NCBI GenBank assembly: GCA_025345505.1
Contig: JANVCC010000261.1
Span: 5,857,460 to 5,921,459, forward strand
Source of the DNA: Todiramphus chloris collaris
Lineage: Eukaryota; Chordata; Aves; Coraciiformes; Alcedinidae
DNA length: 64,000 nucleotides
Reading direction: 5' to 3'
A program made the position numbers and the translations under genes. The notes beneath the pieces were generated by a model. The model worked only from the letters and a program-made list of their open reading frames with translations, was not told the origin of the DNA and did no database searches. This document shows positions 49,801 through 58,800 of this stretch, piece after piece (position 1 is the first letter of the stretch; each line of letters opens with the position of its first letter).

Positions 49801-52800
49801 GTACAAACTTTGTTAGCCGATACGATCCCAGGTTTAACAGCTGGATACAACTTCCGCCCATGCAAGAGAGGTAAAAACCTGCTATGTGTTTTTCAATATA
49901 CATTTTATCATCCTAGGAGCAGCTGAAGGTCGGCTTAGTTCTGGGAGTGAGGTGGCCTACGGACACACTGAAACTACTGAGATAAAACTGCACTTTTATG
50001 CAGTTGCATCCCAGTCATCTCCTAATTTTTTTTTGACTTTCCAAATTCAGACTCCAAATGCCAAATCCTGCAGTGCTAACTCATGCAAAACAACGACGGA
50101 CTTTGTGCAATTACTGGTTGCCTGAGTATGGTCTGAAGGTTTTCTTGAAGTCTCCATAGTGTCCTGTCATGTTCCCTGACTGAAGTGTCATGATGAGTTT
50201 GCAGTAAACAAGCAGTAATTATAGTCAGATATCTTACAGGGAACTGAAACCTTCCTGTGTTGACTCCATCCTGTTTCACCATGCCAGCCATGAAAAGCTC
50301 TCCTGAACATGTCTCCCCTTCTCAGAGAACTCTTAATCCTAGGTGGTCTTTGAGTGAAGTTGCTGTCAGCTAATGCATATTAGAGCAGCACACTTTTTAA
50401 TCTCACTGTGTACCAAAGGTGCACGTGGACTTGGGTGAGCAATGACCTGTGCAGATGGCGTAAACAACTCGATCCTATATCCCACCCTGGCAGGAAAACA
50501 TCCCCCAAACCTGAGCTAAATGATGCGTGTTCCATAAGAAGATTCTCAAAGGCAAAAGATCCAAAGTTAGAATGTTTTACAAAGTAGCATTCAATGTCCA
50601 TCCTTTAGTTAAACATCATCTTCTCATGGATCCAGTGAACGAGAGATCTCACAGTGTCTTCCTGAGACACGTTCCTTATTCCACATGCTGTCAGTATTGT
50701 AGCTCTTTTTCTGTTGGCTGTCAACGCTGTTCAGGTGTCTGACAGTCATAAATATATTGAGCTCAGTGCAGCTTTATGATTCAAGGTGTGTACTACAGGA
50801 TGCATGGAAAGCTGCCTGTCATTTCAGATTTCCAGAGGTGAAATGTCCATCTGTAGAGTTTGTAAAGGGCCTTTATTCAGGATTCAGTTTGATTGACCTA
50901 CATCCATATGCAGACCCATGTGTGATACTTGCTTCCAAAAAATGCTGCATCGTGCCAGTGTGTGAAAAAGGGCAAGTAGAACAGACCCCAGTAGGTTCCC
51001 TGCTGGAGCTGAGTGCTCTGATAAAATTAGCCATATAAATAGAGACAAAAAAGAGCATCACCGTTCATTATCATCTCTGGTTTTAGTAACATCATCCTTT
51101 ACTTTAAACATCCTCTACTAAAATTCCTTCAGTTGTTAATAGAGCTACTTCAGTGAGCTAAAAAAGCATCCCCCAGCCAGCACTGCAGGACAACCCCAAA
51201 ACTGGGTTCTTCACCTTAAATGGGAGGGGTGCCTTCCTCTCAGGTTCAGCTCCCTGGACTGAGCCACGGCCAACGTGGGGGCATCAGCGTACAGGTCATC
51301 CTCAGGAAACCAGGAGGCCAACTGCTGCTCTATGGAGCCTGAAGCTCTTCTGTGGAGCCTAATCTGTGTCCTAATTAGGACACAGGGTATCTGCAAGCAA
51401 AAATCCTGAGGGTTACCTGTGGCTGGCTGAACAGTTGGGTTTATGTGGCTGACAAAGCTCAGAAGGCAGAAGTAGGTAGTTGAGGGTAGACAGTAGGACA
51501 GACATTGGCCAGTTGTGTTTCACTAGAAAATATGTTTATAATCACATGTTTGTGTTCTGGTGGAAGCTGCTGCCTTCAGGCAAGAGTCAGAAACTCTGCT
51601 GCACATAGTGACTGCTTAGCAGCTGCCCAGTAATAAATGGTAGTGTATCAGCATCTCACCTCCTTATGGTGTTACTGAGATGTAATGGTCCACTCGATAC
51701 GTAGCTCCTCCTGCAAGGGGCTTTGCTATGACAACACTTAACGGTCACCTCTTTTGTTCAGGATACATAACTCATAGGCTTGCCCATTATTTTTTAAAGG
51801 CTCCTGAGCACTGGGGCTATTGTTGGAAAACGGCGATTTTCCAATAATTTTCTAAAATGTTTTTGATGGCTTATTTGCTCATCCCTAATGACTTCCTCAG
51901 AGTTGTTGCAGTCTTTAGAGGTAGGGTCTGGCCCTGTTTTAAAAGATCATGCAAACAAGACAGAGCTTTTATGCATTTTCCTTTCACAGCTCCTTTAGTC
52001 AGATAAAGTTCCCATTAAAGTCAACAGGCTATTTTCCCCCCCTAGGAGTACAGGGTCATGCCCTGTCTCTGCTGGCATAATGCAGGCACCACTGACAAGA
52101 CAGACTGTTTAATGGGTTTTTCTGAGTCATTATGGTCCATCAAGTCAAAACCTACTTAGGAATTTTAGTCTGAGAATAATTGGCTGCATAGACTGTAATA
52201 GCTCTTCTGAAATGACTGCCAGGTAAATGTGGGCCTCATTCACAGGCAGTATGTTCTCAAGTTGAAAATCTGTATGAAATATTTGATGAGTAAACTTTTA
52301 TCTCATATGCTAAAATCCATATCTGATTGATTTTACTGTGCGAGCTATAAAAAAAAGTCTAATCCCGTTATGGATTCAGAGCCATCAGTTTATGTTCTTT
52401 AAAGCCAAGTTTGGTTTCTTTTCACTTGAAGAACATCTCAAAAATAAATGCATTTTAAAAGTATGTACTATTTTTAGGTGTGTGTTGTTTGGAGGAGCAA
52501 CAAATGACTCATAAGCTTTTGAAACACATCCGCCTGCTGATGCAAAGACAAGGGGATGCTTTTTGGAGAGCAGCTGAGTTAGACTAACAGGCTTCGTACG
52601 TAGCAGACGTAGCTGAACTTGTGGCATGAGCCTCAGCTGGACACCTCAGTCAGTACTGTCACACCTTGCCAACTCAGCCCAGAGCTGGACAAAGTGTGTG
52701 GAACATAATAACATTTACAACAGCTTTGTTTTTCTTACATTCCAAGTTAAAAGCTTTTGTTTAAAGACCAGCAAAGAACACACCATTGCACCAGGGCCTG

Positions 52801-55800
52801 GAGAAGCACAAGTGGAAGTCACTGAGGCCAAATGAACTGAGAAAAGAAGCTGCAGAGAAAGAGATTTATAAAAAGGACATTTTGTTTTAGTCTTTGACTT
52901 TAGTAATAGTTATGTTAACCCTTATTATGATGAGTTTAGTTCTCAAAAAGCAAAGCATACACTGTAAAAGTGACTGAAAAGTTGTGTTTCTTGTTTCAGA
53001 GCTTAAATTCATCTGTGTGTATCAGAAATTCTTCCCTTTTTTGTGTGTGTGCTTATGAGAAGAAATTAGTTGGGTTGATTATTGAGTGAAGGGGTGCGAA
53101 GAAAAGCATTTCAGAGACCAGTGAACATTGAGTACTTGCAAGTCCTGAAGAAAACCACAAAATAATTGTCTTATTGTACATATTCAGATGCTGGGGAGAA
53201 TTCCAGTTATCTGATCAGAATGGATAATGTCTTCCCAGTTTTGTGGGGAAAGTTGTCATGCAGAGTTTGCTGTATTATATTTTTATCTGAACCGTATTTT
53301 AGAGCAGTTTAAAAAGTCATCGCTTAACATCGTGCCCCTTTGATACTCTAGCATTCAGAAGCAAAAAACCCAAAAAGCTGAAGATCTTTGTGCCAGGAGC
53401 TACTGAGTGAATTTTCACATTCAGGCAGAAGAGCGAAGCGTGCTGACGCTTTCATTTGTGCCTCTTACAGTGACACTGTGTGGATGAAGCCAGGAGTACA
53501 CGTACAGAACTGTGTCAGTGAAATCCTAGTTAAGAGAATAATACCTGCCAGTGGAACCTACCTCTGCTTATTGAATCTGAGCTAAAAATCCACGCTGAGA
53601 GCAGCTCGTTAATGGGTTCATCGGAGGAGGTGCATGAGGACAGACAAGCGGATGCGTGAGCATCCCAGGCATTGACAACAGGCACCCTATGGGCTTGTCC
53701 TGGCAGTTGCTGGACACAAGAGGGGCAGAGAAGGTGTCCTTGCCTGTGCAGGCTCTCTGATGTCTAATAGGATGTGACCTCAGCAGCTTTTCCTGCTTTG
53801 GGGGCTTCTATGGGCTGTCTTGCCTCTGGCCTGTCACATACTCTCAAGAAGCATATAGGCACTTGATTGCCTGTAACACCTCTACCCTCTGTCAAATTAG
53901 AGTGAAATCAGCCAGCAGGTTTTTGTTGAGGAGACAACACTCAGGCAGACAGGGGTACACGTACAGCGTAATCAAATAAGCTTTGTTTCCATAGAAAATC
54001 AGGCTAAAAACATAGATGCACAATTTGCTGCCCGACCATGCAGAGCAATATATGCCATCAGCTTCTATCTGCCCATTGACAGATAAATTAAATGGTCTTA
54101 TTTAATTCGTCAGTTGAGCTGGAGGCATTTAGCAGTATTCCCATCCTCCTATTTGCATCTTTTTCCTCCAGTAGCCATATCCCTATGGCAGCATTCCCAC
54201 TCAACAAGGGATGCTCAGTGACTCTGGCTGGTGGGGAATCCTGTCAGGTGTGCACCAAATCCAAAAAGTAAGGCCAGGAACAGGCAGGGTTGTGTCAGAC
54301 CTGCCTTCTGAATGCCCAGCTAGCCCTGCTGTTCCCACAGCTGTATATTCATGTCTGCCTGACCGTTTCTCCAGCTTAAAAACCACCACCAAGTCTCGGC
54401 CACATTTAACAACAAGGGAAAATTCTCCAGAATGTTAAAACATATCCCAAATTTTGGGAAAATATGCAGCCGGGTAGAGGAAAGAAATCTTAGTCCTGCC
54501 TCCACTGAAGGAAATGCTCCTGAGCGTGTGCCTGGCAGGCAAGAGACGTGGTACAGCAGGCTTTGCCATCTCACCTGGTCTTGGGATGGCTGCAGGGAAG
54601 CCTGGGGAGGAGTTGGGACGTATCAGAGCTGTTCACTGCAAGGTGTTGTGCTCTGTACGTGGACCACTGCTCATCCCAAATGCTTTACAGCAGTCTGCAG
54701 GATCAGGCCCTTGATGTTGCAGGTGACCATCAAGTCCCCAGGATACATCATGTGATTCAGGAGTGCAATGTGCAGCTGCTCCCAGCTTCAAACTGGAGTG
54801 CCTGGGCAGGAACCGGAGCACGTCGTGTCGGGCACAGAGCGGGGTTTGCAAGCTGCGGCCACACTCCAGCGTGCCTGCTTTGCAGGAGCTGTCAGAGCTA
54901 GACCTTGCCATGCCTGACCTGCCTGCTTGCCTCTGGGCTCCCACACCACTTCACTTTCACCCAAGAGAAAATTTGAAGTTTGGGACTGACGGTTTGTGTA
55001 ATTCACTGTTTTGTACAGGTCTTCATCCTAGCCTAGCTGTGCTTTTTGCAGTTTTCTTTCTCATGTGATTGCAGCTTAAAATTAAAGGCCTTTCCCCCAG
55101 CAAAGCTTCCTGCTGCTGAGCAATCCAGGGAGCTCTCCCTGAAAGTGGATTATGCCAAACAGGGTCTCGCAAAGTCGTCTGCTCCTCTCAGTTTACTTCA
55201 GCAACAGACACTCAGTGTTAGTTGTGGAGGCACAGGGAAGATGAACTAACACATACCTAGCAGTCCTGGCCAGAAATTCTTTTCCTGCATACCTAAGTTG
55301 CCCGTGAAAGCGGGCAGGTGGCTGAAACTTTCCTCAGAGTTAGCTGGATGGAGGCAGACTCTTTTGAGTTAAAGGGTGGGAATGGAACGTCGTGCCTAGT
55401 GTGAGGAAAGTTGTTCTATTTGCAGTACTGCAGAAAGAAGAAAAAAATGATAATTGAAGAAAAATTTTGATGATGTGGTTCTCTTAGTAAATTGGGAACA
55501 ATGACCCTTGAAGGACCATAAAGAAAGTGAATGTCAAGATAATTCATTATTGTTATATTATCTACCTCATTTTTCACTTTGTCTTACTGAGTTGTTATAT
55601 CCCTTACAAGGTAATGCCCCAAACATTAATGAGCACCTTTTTATCTTTCACGGCTGTGAAAAAGCAACAAACAGCATTGAAAAGGCATATTTTCTGCCAG
55701 GTTTATGCATGCATAATTGTTTTGATGCCAGAAATGAAGTATTTCTTTGACATGGAGCATGTATTTGATTAGCAAAGCAGCCTGAGACTCTAGGATGGCT

Positions 55801-58800
55801 GTGAACTTGTGAAGCTCCGGGACACTTCTCTCTGAAGTTGCATGTGAAGGAGCAGCTATCTTAGTTCAGGGAGTCAACTGGAGAGGAAAAAAAATCGGTT
55901 GATGTGGCTACTTAGTTTGTCCTTGGCTTGTTTTGTTTTGTTCTGCCCTGTCCTCCAGGAGAGCCAGTTTCTATGCCTGTCGCCTTGACAAGAACTTGTA
56001 TGTAATTGGTGGAAGAAATGAAACTGGCTACTTGTCCAGCGTGGAGTGCTACAACCTGGAGACAAACGAGTGGCGTTACGTGTCTTCATTACCACAACCT
56101 CTGGCAGCCCATGCAGGAGCCGTTCACAATGGCAAGATCTATATTTCAGGCCAGTGTCTTTTATACTTCCTGCTCTATAACACAAAACCAACCCAAAACC
56201 ACCACCACCATAAAAAAAAAAGCCAAGAAGCCAAAACCAGAGAGCTGAATCCCTGCTGCAGCGCAGCGTCATGACGTACGTTGATTAACAGAAGCACATT
56301 TCCTTTGCAGGAGGGGTTCACAATGGAGAATATGTTCCCTGGCTGTACTGCTATGACCCTGTGATGGACGTCTGGGCCCGAAAGCAGGACATGAACACAA
56401 AGCGAGCGATCCACACGTTGGCTGTAATGAATGATCGACTGTATGCAATTGGAGGAAACCATTTGAAAGGTCACATTTTTTATAGTGAAAAAGCATTTCA
56501 GTGTCCCCCGTCTCCTGAGAAAGAATATTTTTGTTAGACAGCCATTGTTAAATACATTAAAAACCAGGCAACACAATTTAACAGGACACTTGAGCCAGCA
56601 ATTTTAAAAACATTTTATGCAAATTATTTTAAAATTATAACAGTACATTAAATATATGAGTAATGAATGCTTTAGATAATAAAAATGGGAACTTCCATTA
56701 CTCAAAGGCATGGACAATTTGTCATTACCAAGAATTCAATGAAACAAACAGATTATTCTTTGACCCGAAAGTACCAGCAATATTTTCCTCTGTAAATCAT
56801 TTTCCAAAATGTGCAGTTAGAGCTTTATTCAGAGCAACAGAAAAAAACAAGCTTCTGATTTAATGAAGAGAAAAAAACCAAACCCACAGCCATTAAATAT
56901 TAGGACTAGGCTCTTTAGATCCCTTTTTTGTATTAAATGTAGCTTTTTAATTATAACTCTTTTTAGAGGTCTCTTGTTTTCATTTTTTGAAGAGGTCTCA
57001 TATTAAAATAACTATCGCTTAGGCATCTGGTATTTTTGTCTTAATACCTATGTGCCACTGCTATTACTGCTGAAGAGATTCTGCTTAATCCAGCCACTTA
57101 GACAAAAAGCACAGCTCAAGCTCCTTTATCCCGTGACAATATTTGACAGTTTATATTTGCATTTTTTTCTTCTTCTTTATTGCTTAACCAAAAAAAAAAA
57201 AAAAGCCTCAAAACAACAAAAGAGAAGATCGTGATGCAAAAGAAAAAGTGTTGCTAACTGCCAGGAACAGGCCATGAGCCTGGATGACTCCAGCACCCCA
57301 GTCCCCATGAGACTCTGAATTCACATGCTGCTTTGGAAGATCTGAGTGGCTGTGGAGCACATAGGGAACAAAGTCTCAGATGTGAATTTTCCCTGGTAAA
57401 TAGTACTACTGGTGCATAATCCCCTGCAGCTAGGTGCAAGGCTGCTGTGCCTCTGCTCCCCACCCCCAGCTGTAATGGGTGTTCCTGGACTGGACCCTGC
57501 AGTGTGAAGGGGATAAAAGCTGCCTGCACATGTGCACCTGCATGTTTTGTAGAGGTTGCAGAGCTCCACAGTGTTGGCTTTTTCTCCTATGAAGGTAACA
57601 GTTAACATATCACAGCTTTCCTATAGCTAAAGCACATGCTTAGGTTGGCATAGGCTTGAATTGCTTCCATCCTGCCTTCTCCTCCTGTTTTTTTCACCTA
57701 CCATCCTCTGGGAAAGAAGGAACTTCTAATGAACATGACATTTCTGCCTCTTCAACTGCTGCCCTACGTGCCTGTGTTACATAGGAATTGCTTGCTGTTG
57801 TGAGAGGCGTTTCACATCCAGGTTTCTGGAAAGCCACAGCTCTCTGGTGGAAGGGCTTTTGGGAAACCTGATTTCTTCTGCACAGTGAAACAAAAGGATG
57901 AACTGCAGGGGAAGGGAGCAGGCAGGGGACAGAAGTGCAGATGAAACGCTACAAATTCTCCCCCGGCTGGGAACAGCAGAGCTCCTGGCAAAGCCCTCCT
58001 TTGTGAAGCCAGATGTGAAGCCAGATGTGTATCCTAGTGTGGGCAGTGCATTTACCACATCAGAGCTAGCAGTGTGCCTCCTGTGCTTGTTACAGAGCTT
58101 CTGACTGATTGTGGGTGCACTGCGGTGGCTTTCCTATGGCCTATGGAAACTTTACAGCAGCCAACAGTTAGGTCTTCATAGCTGTTCATTCCTGATGTAA
58201 ATAATACTCTTACAAGCAGCATCACTGTGAAGTACTAGAATCCAAATTCCCTTTCCAGGAAATCTCTTTTCTGTCATACCTTGGTGGAGAAGACAGTAGT
58301 GTCCAAGTAAAGCATCCCAGCATGTTAAGAAAACCATAATTTTACTACCGTGCTCTGATAAAGAAGGTAGTTTGATAGAAAATGCCTAACTACTGGAGCA
58401 GGAACCAGGACTCCTGGGTTCTGTGTCTGTGTTCATCTCACTGAGCTGATACAGCTTGAGAGTCCTGAGCTGAGATCCGTCTGCCCTTTGGCGATTACAA
58501 AGCAGCAGTCGCAGGGAGCCTTTTTCAGGCTCAGCCTCTGTCGCCTTAAAGACTGGTTTAGGGTACACCTTAAATCAGCTTGAAAATTGAAACTGGTTTC
58601 GAACACCATGTCCATTGTACTAAGCACCTATCCCTCTGGAATCAAGTGACATCAGTTGTCTAAGCTCTGCCTTGACTCGTTAAACATTGATTTCTGAGAT
58701 TTAATCTGTTGACTCTTGAGTAGATAGATCTGCTGACCTTTGAGAAAGACTGCCAGGACAGTCTTTTCTACATGTTCAAACTCACATTAGCACTGATAGA

